From assembly GCA_022579005.1 (NCBI GenBank), contig MU401605.1:33042-97041 (forward strand): 64,000 nucleotides of DNA, given 5' to 3'. A program made the translations under genes and the position numbers. The stretch is from Poronia punctata. Its lineage: Eukaryota; Ascomycota; Sordariomycetes; Xylariales; Xylariaceae. Under the pieces are notes generated by a model, which was given only the letters and a program-made list of their open reading frames with translations, ran no database searches and had not been told where the DNA came from. Shown piece by piece: positions 1 through 10,735 of this stretch (position 1 is the first letter of the stretch; each line of letters begins with the position of its first letter).

Positions 1-2
1 AG

Positions 3-716
3 CGAACGTCAGATGAGCCTCAACCTCCGCCGCAAGAATCACCATCCAAATTGGCACCGAGAGCAGAACGAGTCCGGTCTGGTTCCCGCGATCCCGAAGG
101 CGTTGTGCGTGTCCATGAACCCAACGAAACGAAAACGGAAAAAGATGGGGGACCAGTCGAAACAGAAGTAGAAGTAGACGATGACTTTGAGACAATGGCG
201 GTTTCCGAAAATAAGACCTCCCAGAACCGCAACGAACTAGCCAAGACAAGCCTGGCCCATCCACGACGCCCAATTGCCGTAGCAGATACAGCCAATCTTC
301 CCTGGTCAAGCAATGATCCGACCAAGCCTCTCAAGTTAACAGGGCTGCGTTCCATCCCAAACCTACCATACAAGCAAAACTGGAGCGTGAACGTCTTATG
401 CGTGATATCAGCGATATCCGACCTTGAGCCCGCCGGTATACCACCGTATACACAGAAACAGGCTCGTCTGACGGACCCCTCGACCGATAAGCACGTACTT
501 CTTACTGTCTTCCTAGACCCGCAGTTGTTCAACCCCAGAGTCGGAAGTGTAGTGCTGCTTCTCGGCGTCAAGAACCACCGCTTCGACGGTGGAAGTCTTA
601 AGAAATACGAGAGTGATCGACAGAAACATGGCGATAAGTGGTGGTACGAAAATCCGGTCCAGTTTGACTGGTGCGATGTCGATAGCCTGCATCAATGGTG
701 GATGGAGAACGCATAG
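3..716 (+). CDS. C-terminal part of a conserved fungal protein, possible OB-fold (5' end outside window)
   Basis: The reading frame is open from the left edge to a TAG at 714-716 and no ATG precedes the conserved part, so the gene starts upstream of the window. The first ~85 visible residues are charged and Pro/Ser-rich and look disordered. The last ~135 residues are compact, with alternating strand-like stretches (NWSVNVLCVISAI, HVLLTVFLDP, VGSVVLLLGV), then a tail containing KWWYENP and ending HQWW. That strand pattern and the single-stranded-DNA/telomere-binding look of the tail suggest an OB-fold, but I recognise no named family with certainty. No intron is needed in the visible part. The fold is inference; the coding status is well supported by the long uninterrupted frame and typical fungal codon use. 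Confidence 0.7.
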   Translation, partial: RTSDEPQPPPQESPSKLAPRAERVRSGSRDPEGVVRVHEPNETKTEKDGGPVETEVEVDDDFETMAVSENKTSQNRNELAKTSLAHPRRPIAVADTANLPWSSNDPTKPLKLTGLRSIPNLPYKQNWSVNVLCVISAISDLEPAGIPPYTQKQARLTDPSTDKHVLLTVFLDPQLFNPRVGSVVLLLGVKNHRFDGGSLKKYESDRQKHGDKWWYENPVQFDWCDVDSLHQWWMENA

Positions 717-1164
717 CAGACATGAGACTTATACTTAGCTGCGACGACAATATCCCATGATTATCGGCTGTCATCTGGTGTGGTTGCCGTCGGCCCCGGA
801 AAGGCGCAACTTTTGCACCTCGGCAGCCTTATCGTCTCCTCATCTACCATGCCTTATGCGGCCCTGGCGATTCGAATCAGCCCCTGCGCCTTGATATAAC
901 AAGGCTCGATGGGCTGAACCACCTTGGTCGGACTGCACAATACGGCTAGAATTTGATGCCCACATTCAGGGCGGATTTACGCATGCGACTCGGTGTAATG
1001 CTCAGCTAGTTGTCATTGATGCCGTCGCATATATATATCTCCCGCAGTCTCATCTGACGGATTGCTACGGGGCCTGTTGGGACAGTCAACATATGGGTTT
1101 ATTGACAGATCGTCTCATTATGTTATATCAAGTGTCGAATTCGCCAACAAGATGAGTCGAGCAT
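717..1164. other. Intergenic, convergent 3' ends
   Basis: This stretch lies between the 3' ends of two convergent genes. I see no gene, tRNA or repeat in it. A short TTCGAATC near 870 resembles a tRNA T-loop but lacks matching stems. Confidence 0.5.
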
Positions 1165-2133
1165 TTATCCTGAAAAGCCTCTCGGAACTCGTAATACAAC
1201 CACCAAAGCCCATCCGCTCTTGCTTTCTAGTATGCCAAAGTCATTCTGCGTCCGAAATGCTACCTCTTCTGCCGTGACTAACATCTGCACATCTTCTGCT
1301 TTATGCCAACGTGATTTGCTTCCCTCACCTCTACTTCCCGCCTCTGGTCGTGCAACGCGCACATCCTTTTCGACTGTCTTGGTCGCATAGGTCGAGGTGC
1401 TGCTACTACTACTGCCCCCTGCTCTGAACCCCCGGAACCAGCCTTTCTTTTCCTTCTGCGGTGGTAACCGCTCCTCAGCTATGGTCTGCACCACTGTGTC
1501 GAGGGCGGGCGGGGGTTCGGTTGATGGGTCTGGCTGAAGACATCGGGCCAGACGTCGAGCCATGTCCTCGTCGGCCCACCATAGCGCCCGCTCCTGGTCG
1601 TTGGTCATTGCACTAGAGTCGTCGAACCGGCCCCAGTCGCTAAATTCTTGGCCGATGGCCCACGTTTGTCCGTCGCTGCTGGTTTGTTCTCTTGTGGATG
1701 CCGATTTACTGTCTCGACCCCACTCGCCCTTCTCTCTCACTGACTCGACACTCTCGGCCGTATCCGTCTTCACACGCACCACCCGACAGAACCTCTTCTT
1801 CTGGCGCATTTCGTCCATGTGACTCAGCTGAGCACCAGGCGGGATCACAGAGGCGGGAACGAGGTACAGGTAAGCGGTATCCAGCACATTGACAACGAGT
1901 GAATCGACGTCACTCAAGAAAGTGCTGATCTCGGGTACCAATTGTTCGAGCAGAGAGGCGTCGATGATAGCTTGTTGCATTGACCTTGCTTCGCATGCAC
2001 GTCGAATCCGACCGGGCAGAGACGTGAGGTGACGCTGTAAGTGAAGAGAGGGCTGTGACCGGCCATGGTCACTGTCAGATTCGTATGCGGCGTAAGGAGG
2101 GGGTGCTTCCTCGGCGAGGTCCTTGGAGTTCAT
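1165..2133 (-). CDS. Conserved fungal protein with N-terminal PPPY motif, function unknown
   Basis: Single uninterrupted frame of 322 residues, ATG at 2133-2131. Near the N-terminus (about residues 11-14) is PPPY, a classic ligand for WW domains such as those of Rsp5-type ubiquitin ligases, so the protein may be a ubiquitination client or an adaptor. Residues ~30-110 look helical and carry a hydrophobic segment (SLVVNVLDTAYLYLVPASV) too polar at its edges to call a membrane helix. The middle (~115-190) is charged and low in complexity, including a WWADEDMARRLARC helix. A Ser-rich linker follows. The last ~45 residues end in a strand-like pattern (GILESKSGWALVVVLRVPRG). I do not recognise the family and assign no function. 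It converges on the gene at the window's left edge. Confidence 0.75.
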   Translation of the reverse strand: MNSKDLAEEAPPPYAAYESDSDHGRSQPSLHLQRHLTSLPGRIRRACEARSMQQAIIDASLLEQLVPEISTFLSDVDSLVVNVLDTAYLYLVPASVIPPGAQLSHMDEMRQKKRFCRVVRVKTDTAESVESVREKGEWGRDSKSASTREQTSSDGQTWAIGQEFSDWGRFDDSSAMTNDQERALWWADEDMARRLARCLQPDPSTEPPPALDTVVQTIAEERLPPQKEKKGWFRGFRAGGSSSSSTSTYATKTVEKDVRVARPEAGSRGEGSKSRWHKAEDVQMLVTAEEVAFRTQNDFGILESKSGWALVVVLRVPRGFSG

Positions 2134-4719
2134 GGCTACTTGGACTGATTGTGTGCTGTTAACAGTGCGCTGTTGGGTACCAGTTGGATAGACGATGATA
2201 TAGATCGTAAAGCAAGATGTCTGGATAGAATCTAGACACTGTTCTGCCGATTGACTGGTTGACAGGTAGTATGTCGGGATATTGGGGTATGGTTTAGATG
2301 GATCGAAGTAGATAGTCAGGGTCTAGACTAGAGCGCGGCGAGAATGAGGTGTTCTTCGGTAAGCAATTAGGGAAAGACCATGGAATGGATGACATGACTA
2401 TTTTAAAATCTCTACCTACCGGGGTGGTGGGCTTACGACGCTCTATGCAGTAACCTATGGCGTAACTATTATCGTGGAATTTTATATCGACAGTCACAAA
2501 GGTTTATTACAAAATACAAAAGTAGGCGCATAAACGGAAACTTTTGACTACCTAGTATCCAAGTCTCGATTCCGGGTAACGTATTAAATAACATCGCCGA
2601 GCGCCGAGTGTTGTATTTCAGTTACTCCGCCCCGTGTCTTCCTCCAAGTAATTAATTCTCGTCTAGAGGTTGAACCTACTTACTTTACACAGTAGTCGCA
2701 GTACTAGCTTACCAGGCCTACCTACTAGGAGATGCGGGGGAGATCCCCGCCCCTAGTTCGCCTTACAAGTATTACCTAGACTTCCTTTCTAACCTAGAAG
2801 ACTGCCTAAAACGGATTGATAGGTGGGGCTTTTCTGTAAGCATGTGACTTTTCACAGCCACGATGAAATGGATAGGTATTATTCCATTCAACCTTGTTGA
2901 ATATTTGTAGGAATGAGAGATATGTTTGATTCTCGCGATTTGACCTATCATTTTGGAACTTACATTCGGCGTAGTAGGCACTTTGGGAATTGGGCCGCGG
3001 AATTAAATGTGACGAGGAGGGGATTTACATTGGGACTTTGTTTATAAGTTACCTACATGTACCTTTTGTGTATAGTACATAAGTTGTAGGTAATACGAGC
3101 ATTGTGTAATTAAATGTTTATTAGGTTTCCTTTGCCAAAAGATAGAATCTGTCTAAACCTTGATTTACGTATGAATGGTTCTAGGTTAGGCGGTTCATGA
3201 ACGTTGGGCAGCTTTATGTCGTTTTTATTGTCTGCGGCTGAGATACCTAGGCTAACCTAGCGCTGCCTGGATACAACGGTAGGGGAGGTCGGGACTCCGG
3301 AGCTCGGCACGTCGGTGTCGAATGTGGGAGACCGATGACATTTTTCCAAGACGTTAGGTACGGGGTTAAAACTGGCTGAATCACAAACCATAAAAGTACG
3401 GTGTCAATTTGGCTCATGTTGCTTTCGGGGTGATAATGAAAACACTGCCATCATATCAATCGCTTGTCTGTCTGCGAGGAATTGCCCTTTGCGAAGTGGA
3501 AGTGAGCCTTGTCTAAGGCGCGGCAGATAGGTATTTGTACAGGGTAATCTATGTCAATACTTGGGGCCGTGGTACCCTCGTATACAGTTGCCATATGCCC
3601 AGCTTCTAAGTTAGGCCGCTGGTTTACTTGTACCACAAAGGTGGCAAATGTACCTGGTATTACACTTGTTTTCCAAGTAGTTAATCTAGAGGCTTGTCGT
3701 CGGTTGAAGGTAGGTAATATCAAAAATATGTCCGTCACCTGCTAGACTAGGTAGGATCTAGGCATACAGCGGCAGGCTTGGCTCCCCGCAACGTGGCGCA
3801 AAGGTTAGGTTGTGCCTTGGCCCCCTTGGTAACCCACATCACCGACTAAATATGATGCCTTGTAGGGCATGACAGCCGCGACTAGCGCTGAAAGAAGTGG
3901 GTAAGAAAAAGATACTTCAGGCTGCAGGTTCTACTTAGATAATACCGGTAAAAGCAGAAAAAAGTACCTAACCTTAGCAGATCTAACCAGGACGGATGAC
4001 CCAGTATTTTGTGACTGAAAGTTGGAAATGTTCTAGATGGGAACGACGCAAAGGAAAACCGAAAGGGAGGAAGACTTTGTGTTCGTGCTCTTGGTGGTGT
4101 ATAACTCGGGCATAAGACTGCATAAAGAACAGAGAATTGGTACTGTATGTCCCGGAATAATAATGAATAATTAAATTCGGCTAAATAAAAGGTTCGCAAC
4201 TATGCATACCATCGGTATCCCGTTTGAGATGCAAGTGATGTGCATGCAAGCCAAGGATATTTGAAGGGGTGAGACTACGTAGTAGGTGGCTGCGCCTAAT
4301 GGTTGGCAACACGTTTTACGGCTGATATGACACAGCCTCTTATACCTATTCGAACGAGAGCAGATCGCGAACCGCGACGGAGTACTATTTAGCTCCGTGC
4401 ATACTGGCAGGCAGATCTTCATGTCTACAGTCTACCTTGGAGACCGAAGTATAAATAAGACGCGTCTTCGCCAAAAGATCCCAAGCATTGCTCCTACGGA
4501 CTAACAGACATATCACGAGAACGGGCACACGGGACTGCAACCGTCCTTATATCCATTTATATATATAATATCCGAAGCCAGTACCTACCCGTGGCTTCCA
4601 CGCTCGTCGACTATACTTTGTATCTCATAAACACATAGCCAAGCCATCGCCTCTTGTCATTGGACTCTTTTGATTCCTCCAGATCATCACTTTATCTGGT
4701 CTCACCAGTTCATCACAAG
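2134..4719. other. Intergenic, 2.6 kb, no supported gene
   Basis: The stretch has frequent stops in all frames, short TAGG/CCTA tetranucleotide clusters (around 2720, 3060, 3240 and 3750) and AT-rich parts. Short open frames near 3451-3745 lack coding-like composition and introns. A TATA-like run sits near its right end, upstream of the flotillin gene. Confidence 0.5.
4559..4569 (+). promoter_or_regulatory. TATA-like element upstream of flotillin gene
   Basis: A TATATATAATA run lies about 150 bp upstream of the flotillin ATG (4720), a plausible distance for a fungal promoter with a leader of roughly 100 nt. This is a positional inference only. Confidence 0.3.
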
Positions 4720-6335
4720 ATGTCGTACAAGATTGCAGCACCCGATGAGGTAGGCCGACTTCTTCCGTGGAGTGGGACGATCGCTGACTTGTTATACTCT
4801 AAAAGTACCTTGCCATCACTGGCATGAATATCAAAAATGTACTCATCACTAAAACCGCTTGGGTCTGGCCTTTCCAGAAGTGCACCCGCTTCTCCGTTCA
4901 GCCACACGACTATGGGATGAACCTCCAAGGTGAGTTGCTTCGTCTCGTGCCTGAGACAACCTGCGATCAGTTAACTGACCAAATCATCAGCCATGACCAA
5001 GGAGAAGTTACAGTTTCTCCTCCCGGTCGTATTCACTATTGGGCCGTGAGTCTCCCATGCTTCCCCGTAGCTGAGGGCCATGTTAATGGTTTTTATAGTG
5101 ATGTAAACGCACGGGGTGCCAATTCCAGAGCCGCAAGAAATGTTTCTAGCGACGGCGATCATGCCAACGACGAGGATCAGGGTGATGCTCTTATGAAGTA
5201 TGCCATGCTTCTTGCCGACTCATCGGAAAATTCGACCAAGCGCGCAGATGGGACACATTTCCTAGAGAATATTGTTAAGGGTATCATCGAAGGCGAAACT
5301 CGAGTGCTGGTTTCCAGCATGACCATGGAAGAGATCTTTACCGAGAGAGAGGTGTTCAAGAAGCGCATCTTCCGCAACATCCAGGGCGAACTCGACCAGT
5401 TCGGCCTCAAGATCTACAATGCCAACGTCAAGGAGCTCAAGGATGCTGTCGGGTCCACATACTTCCAGTCGCTCTCGCAAAAGGCTCACGAGGGCGCCAC
5501 GAACCAAGCCCGTATCGATGTTGCCGAGGCCCAACTCCGCGGAAACGTGGGCGAAGCCGACCGACGTGGACATCAGGAACGGCAGATCGCCAAGATCAAT
5601 GCCGAGACAGCCGTGCAGAAGACGGACAGAGACGTGGAGAGAGCAACGGCCGAGGCTAACCTAGCAACGCAGAAGACGGTGCTGAACCGTGATGTCGAGA
5701 TCGCCAGGATTCAGGCCACTCGCGCAACCGAGTCCCGCGACGAAGATCTGAAGAAGGATGTGCAGATCAAGCGTGCCGCTGCCGAGCTCGAACGCCTGCG
5801 CGCTACAGACGTTGTCAAAGCCACCATCGCCCGAGAGGCCACACAACAAGCTGCCGATGCCAAGGCGTACGAGATCGAGGCCGAGGCTAGGGCACAGTTC
5901 GAGCAAGCCAACATGGCAGCCGACGCAGCTCTGCAGAGGCAACTCAAGGAGGCCCAGGGTCTCTCCGCCATGGCCGAGGCCTATGCAAAGATGGGCCAGG
6001 CCTTTGGCGGACCGGACAACATGTTGAAGTACATGATGATCGAGAAGGGCACGTACGTCCAGCTCGCCAAGGCCAACGCCACCGCCGTGCAAGGGATGCA
6101 ACCCAAGATCAGCGTCTGGAACACCGGTGCAGATGCTGGTTCGGGAGCCGGCGGACAGGATAGTGCTGCTACTATGCGCAACGTTTACCAACTTCTGCCA
6201 CCTCTCATGTCCACCATCCACGATCAAACAGGCATCACGTTGCCCGAATGGCAGTTTGGGAAGCTCCCCGCAGACCAACAACAGGCGGTTGACAGGGCTG
6301 GTGCCGCTAGCCCTAGGACCAACGGGAAGAAATAA
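4720..6335 (+). CDS. floA: Flotillin-like SPFH/prohibitin-domain membrane scaffold protein
   Basis: I assemble four exons: 4720-4749, 4806-4929, 4991-5045 and 5099-6335 (481 residues). The three introns (56, 61 and 53 bp) have GT...AG ends, and the second has an AACTGAC branch site. The start MSYKIAAPDE, the TAWVWPFQKCTR stretch and MNLQAMTKEKLQF are typical of fungal flotillins. The SPFH domain covers about residues 5-200 and includes VKGIIEGETRVLVSSMTMEEIF. A long coiled coil of Glu/Ala-rich heptads follows (about 210-370), then the conserved AKMGQAFGGPDN/QPKISVWNTG region. Flotillins bind the inner leaflet of the plasma membrane and organise sterol-rich domains; in Aspergillus nidulans FloA is linked to polar growth. 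Starting at the ATG in exon 2 (4824) would lose the membrane-binding N-terminus. The stretch after exon 3 (about residues 71-95) is more acidic and less conserved than usual. Confidence 0.93.
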
Positions 6336-6858
6336 ACTGTCGCCGTACTTGCCAGACAACAATCACAAGACACACATCCGTTAATGCTTTTACTATGTTT
6401 TCCTTTGTTTCATGGTTTCCTACCATCTATCAATCCTGCCCAGAGCCTGTTGGTATATCTTATTGCTGGAAACGTTGCTTTGGTCTGCGAATAGAATGGC
6501 GTTGGAGTGGTCTAGGGATAGGATAACCGCTATAAGATACCAAGTTTCTCTTTGTTGTTCAGATCTGTAGGATAGACTTGAAAATGATAAACCTAAAAAA
6601 TGTAAGAATAATGTTTGTCTTATCTACTCGCGTTCAGGTCTCATATATGATGCAGGTAAATTATAAAGCGTCTATGTTAGCAATAATATAAATGCAGGAC
6701 CTTAAGCTAAACAACCACGCATAGAGTAAATAGAATTGAATAACCACGTTGATAATTTAATACAGCCGATATACCAACTCCCAAGAAAACATAAATAAAC
6801 AAGAAGCCGTTCTAATAAGTGCTAATTTCTCCACCAACTTCCTCCCATATATTGGAGC
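6336..6858. other. Convergent intergenic region
   Basis: AT-rich 3' flank between the flotillin gene and the convergent Ser-rich gene. Several AATAAA-like and TATAAA-like strings (for example around 6690 and 6790) could serve polyadenylation on either strand. No gene seen. Confidence 0.45.
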
Positions 6859-8048
6859 TCACGGCGGGCTTAATCGGCCATGGAGGGTACCGAGGCGACG
6901 CAATGCGTCTCCTTTAAACGCGACCTGCTGGACATACTCATCTTCACGCATACGGGGCTTGAACTTTCCCTTGGGGGTGGGTGGACGAGAGTGGACGATA
7001 GACTCTGTGCTTGTATGGGCCACCGGGCCCTCGATTATGTCCATCTTCTGGACCCTTTTCATTCGCCCTTCGGCCTTCTCGTTCCTGCGGCACTTTTCCA
7101 CTAGCTATGATACGAAACTTGTCAGCAAATAATAACGAAGTAGGTAGGTGTGTAACAGATATACTAACATGGTACCAATCCTCGCTTGGGACATCATCAA
7201 ATTTGTGGGCATCGCGTAACATCTCCCTGGGAATGTCCATCCTGAGGATCTTTCCGCCCTGTGGTCGTAGTTCCTTGGCGTACTCCTTATCAAAGGTAAA
7301 GTATGCCGTGTCTTGGCGGGATGTGTGGAAGTCACCCAATCTTTCAGTTTTGATATACTGGGGATCCTTAGTAGCGAGAAATTTGTCGATCTTAACTCCG
7401 TTGCTCCCGCGGTAAGCCGGACGGGTGATACCAGACGGGGCGCTTAAGATGACTATGGTTAGCTAACCGTGTTTCAGCGTATGTGGGAGACCGAGAGACT
7501 AACTAATGTTTCCCATGACTGGAAACTGGAGGTTGGTAGTTGTCACCGCTATGAGACGACGGCTGTGGATATGACGGAGATGAATGTGATGGATGAGACG
7601 ATGACGACGGTTTCGACGGAGACGAGTATGAGGAATAAGACGAAGATGAGGATGGCGGATACTTTTGGTCGTTATACGGCAACGGTGGGACATATGAGGA
7701 CGAGGTGGGCCTGGAAGCCGAAGACGGGCGGCGGGGCTGCAACGATGACGAGGGTGACAGGTACGAATCATCGTTGTATGGTTGAGGGGAGAGATACTTT
7801 TTGCTGTCATGGGGCGACGAGGAGCGGTAGGAAGAAGATGGGTGGGATGGGTGTAGCGAAGAAGAGGACGACGAGGAGCGATGGGAAGAAGATGGGTGGG
7901 ATGGGTGTAGTGAAGAAGAGGACGACGAGTGATGTTTATCAATGTAAGATGAGGAGGATGGACGTTTCCCCTTGCTGTCGGTTGGTGTTGACAAATACTC
8001 CTCGTCACTGGCCTTGCGACTATAAGAGGGGTGTTTTCTGTACGCCAT
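6859..8048 (-). CDS. Ser-rich protein with conserved C-terminal domain (DUF3990/ART-like?), three exons
   Basis: I assemble three exons on the minus strand: 8048-7547, 7452-7169 and 7104-6859 (343 residues). The second intron is firm (GTTAGT donor, TGCTGAC branch, CATAG acceptor). The first keeps frame with a GTGACA donor at 7546 and a CATAG acceptor next to a GCTAAC branch site; a donor at the nearby GTCATG would also keep frame. Residues 1-165 are almost all Ser/Pro/His/Tyr with an 18-residue internal duplication (LHPSHPSSS...). The remaining ~175 residues look folded: GITRPAYRGSNGVKIDKF, then RQDTAYFTFDKEYAKEL and GGKILRMDIPREML. This pattern recalls the 'YFT-D-EYA...VL-VDIP' core of DUF3990/ADP-ribosyltransferase-like proteins, a weak resemblance I cannot test here. 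The C-terminus is basic. The long plus-strand frame over the repeats (7469-8053) is a shadow. Confidence 0.75.
7829..7935 (-). repeat. 54-bp direct duplication inside the Ser-rich coding region
   Basis: The string gatgggtgggatgggtgtag recurs with a 54-bp offset (starting near 7837 and 7891). It encodes two 18-residue copies of HPSHPSSS followed by Ser runs. The duplication keeps the reading frame. Confidence 0.8.
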
Positions 8049-9558
8049 TGTAAGTGTTGCGATGGTCAGTTGAAGTGGCCAAGAATTTGTAGCTTCGATA
8101 TAGCAGAAGAATATGTATATGATTATACTACCAGTTATATCAAGGTAGGATGATTAGACTGTGAGGTATACAAAATAGAATGCCATGAAAAGTAAAAGAC
8201 AGATGTACGGCGATAGTACACCCCTTTATATCCCTTTCACGATCTGGTTATGCCTTGCCAGAGTAGTTGTATACTACAACGTTTGAGATGGGATAGGACT
8301 TCAAACCAACAACGGCGCTTAACCGTGTTCTCGGCCTCTCAGGTGAGGCAAAACGGTTCCTAGTCGAGGTAACGGCTCTAGAGAGGCCATCGTGGCCTAA
8401 CATGTCGTTTGTCAAACATGGTACTCCGCCAGCGCGGGTAGAGAAAGCGCGTCGCTGTTGGCAGAATCATTTCAGCCTTGGGCTGTTGATTTTACAACAA
8501 GGTTCACACGCGCCAGGAACATATCTGTTGGTCGACTCCTCGTGTGATACGGAAGTGGACTAGCCAACTATCCGGACCAACGCGTCCAACACTGTGAATA
8601 TGAACCAACACAGCGCCTATTTCTACTCTATTTGCGTATAGAATGGTAAGAAGGTCGGAGGTTCCGCACCAAAATCGACAGATGTAACGTGCATGTATAG
8701 AACAGCATAGGCGCCGAAGCTGATGGCCTGCCTACATCACCGGCATGTTGGCCTTTTTGTTGTAACCCAAAAGCTGTGTTGGTTATAGGAAGTACTTGCT
8801 TAATATACGTAGGTAGGTACGTAAAATAGTATTAATCCACTTGGGATTAGGAGTTTGTGTAGGTAGGGCGTAAGGTTTAAAGATGTAAAAATAACAACAC
8901 AACGAGGCAAAAGACATGGCGGGGCGATGTTCAAGTCTTTTGGGATTGATATTCGGATTGACATCTACGAGTACGTTTAAGATATGGAGAGTAAAAGTTG
9001 TTGCAATTTCTTGATAGGAGTCTCCCAAAGGTGAACGTTGGTAGGTAACCTTGGGTGCTTAGGTACCTCATGTACTTACCTACTTACCTAACCTACGAGT
9101 ATGTAAATACGTACTACCTAAAGTAGTAACCCATATGGAGGTGAGTGCCATTGCTCATGTACGTTGGTTTGTAAAAGTGTTATTTGCAGCTAACTGTGGA
9201 TCCAGATAGATGCCCTGCAGTTAACAATTCTAATCTTCTATCCTGTTAGGTCTAAAACAGGATCTTGAAACAGCTAGTAAACGCCAGGAAGGAGCCGACC
9301 CGGCAATCACGTACTCGTAGGTCGCACTTGTCACTTGACCTTCGGCCTACCTGTCACTCCGCCTCTTAGTAGGTGTTATTGCTGCAGGTGGTAGGTAATA
9401 CTGTGTTTGTATTTACACGTATATAGTCCCTGCGAGGCGCTCTTATATATTCCTCAATAATCCACTGTTCACTGTTCAAATTATTCATCCTCTTTGATAC
9501 ACTCGAACAACTCTAGCAAAAGCTTAGTCATTCATGAATCACATCATCCGTTGTTACC
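8049..9558. other. Intergenic, 1.5 kb, shared 5' region of two divergent genes
   Basis: No gene supported. Clusters of taggtaggta and its complement occur at 8808-8820, 8859-8868 and 9070-9105. A TATATA string around 9448 lies about 110 bp before the ATG of the next gene and may be its TATA element. Confidence 0.45.
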
Positions 9559-10290
9559 ATGGCTGAAAACCCCTCGACCTCCAGTCAACCGTTGACGATG
9601 ACGCCCGAGCTCGAGCGCATTCTCGCACGCGGTCGTGAGATTCATCCAACCATGCCTGCCGATTGGACCGGTGACATGGGTTGCTATGACGAATCCATGG
9701 ACCCATTCCTGCCCAAGCTGGACGACAAGCCAGGAATTCTGCGCTTTTTAGGGCTCAATGACGATACAATTGAGTGGGCACTTGAAAAGCACCAAAAGGA
9801 ACAGAGGCCAGATATTGGAAAAGACCTAGAACATGAACCTCTGGTTGCAAAATTCATGAGGGACGGTGGCGACAGAATGATAGAGGGTGTCACCTTTCCC
9901 ATGCTCGACAGCCTCTGGGACACAGTTCGCCGAAGAGACACAGAAATGTCATTTGACGTAACGGAGGACTATGGTGCGCTTGTCAGACCCTAAATTTATC
10001 ACGAGAACTTCTTTTCTAATGAAAGCGCAGATGGATTTGTCAGAGGCGGTCTTATGGAGGGCCTTCGTCCCGAATTTGCCATTTTTTGCGGCCTTCACCC
10101 GTCAGAAGAGGACTACGCCAGGGAAACATATCGAGAGTACCACTACATACGAGGTTATCAAGAGCAGGCAGACGAAATAATAGGCCTGTGGGCTATCAGG
10201 TTGTCAAATCTCTGGACCCAAAAGCTTGAACGGCTTGGCTTAATTAGCCAGCATAAAGTAACTCTCAAGGTTCCCAGAACAGAAAGTTGA
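9559..10290 (+). CDS. Uncharacterised fungal protein, two exons
   Basis: Exons 9559-9973 and 10031-10290 join in frame across a 57-bp intron (GTGCGC donor, GCGCAG acceptor) to give 224 residues. The join restores VTEDYDGFVRGGLMEGLRPEF, whereas reading through the donor stops within a few codons. The protein is acidic and probably cytosolic, with no signal peptide or membrane segment. Recognisable blocks are EIHPTMPADWTGDMGCYDESMDPFLP, KPGILRFLGLNDDTIEWALEK, and a Tyr-rich helix YARETYREYHYIRGYQEQADEI. I do not know the family. It is separated by 445 bp from TRM6 on the same strand, but nothing links their functions. Confidence 0.7.
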
Positions 10291-10735
10291 TGGGATGGGG
10301 GTGTCGAGGCCCGAGAGGGAAAGTTGCTGGGAATGTTAGGAACAAGGAATGATGATATGATTCTCTGGATAACTTAGAGCCTAATTATCTCGTCTGTATT
10401 CACCCAGTTTCATTGTGTCTTCTGTACTCTTAACTCCGTTTGTAGCTTTCCTAAGGTCTCGGACCAAACATTACCGAACCTCCACAGGTTAGTGGTTTTT
10501 TTTTGAGTTTTATATTACTCGTAGAGTTCCAGCGAGGTAAGTCACGGGTATTGCTTGACTGCGGGGCCTGATAGTGGACCCCTGATAGTGGAGCCCAACT
10601 AGAATCCCGCGATGGTGGGGTGCATCGTCAGTTCTTGTGAAATTTTCCTCCGTTTTACCTTCCTTGGCAGTAGGTAGAGACTGCCTTGTTTTTCCAAATA
10701 GAACCAAAAAGTCTTTACTTAAGCCACATGTCAAC
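10291..10735. other. Intergenic spacer before TRM6
   Basis: The stretch contains a short duplicated phrase (cctgatagtggacccctgatagtggagccc, 10567-10596) and a T-run at 10496-10504. No gene or RNA seen. Confidence 0.4.

Noticed and set aside
850..900. tRNA-like T-loop (TTCGAATC)
   Set aside because: The flanking bases do not form a 5-bp T stem and no anticodon or acceptor arms could be placed.
3451..3745. Open frames of 95 and 64 residues on opposite strands
   Set aside because: No coding-like pattern, no splice partner, no recognisable motif.
4824..4929. Internal ATG as start of the flotillin protein
   Set aside because: It would omit the MSYKIAAPDEYLAITG N-terminus, and it reads through two introns as coding.
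7469..8053. 194-residue plus-strand frame
   Set aside because: It is the complement of the Ser-rich coding exon; the minus-strand frame joins by good introns to a conserved domain, the plus frame does not.
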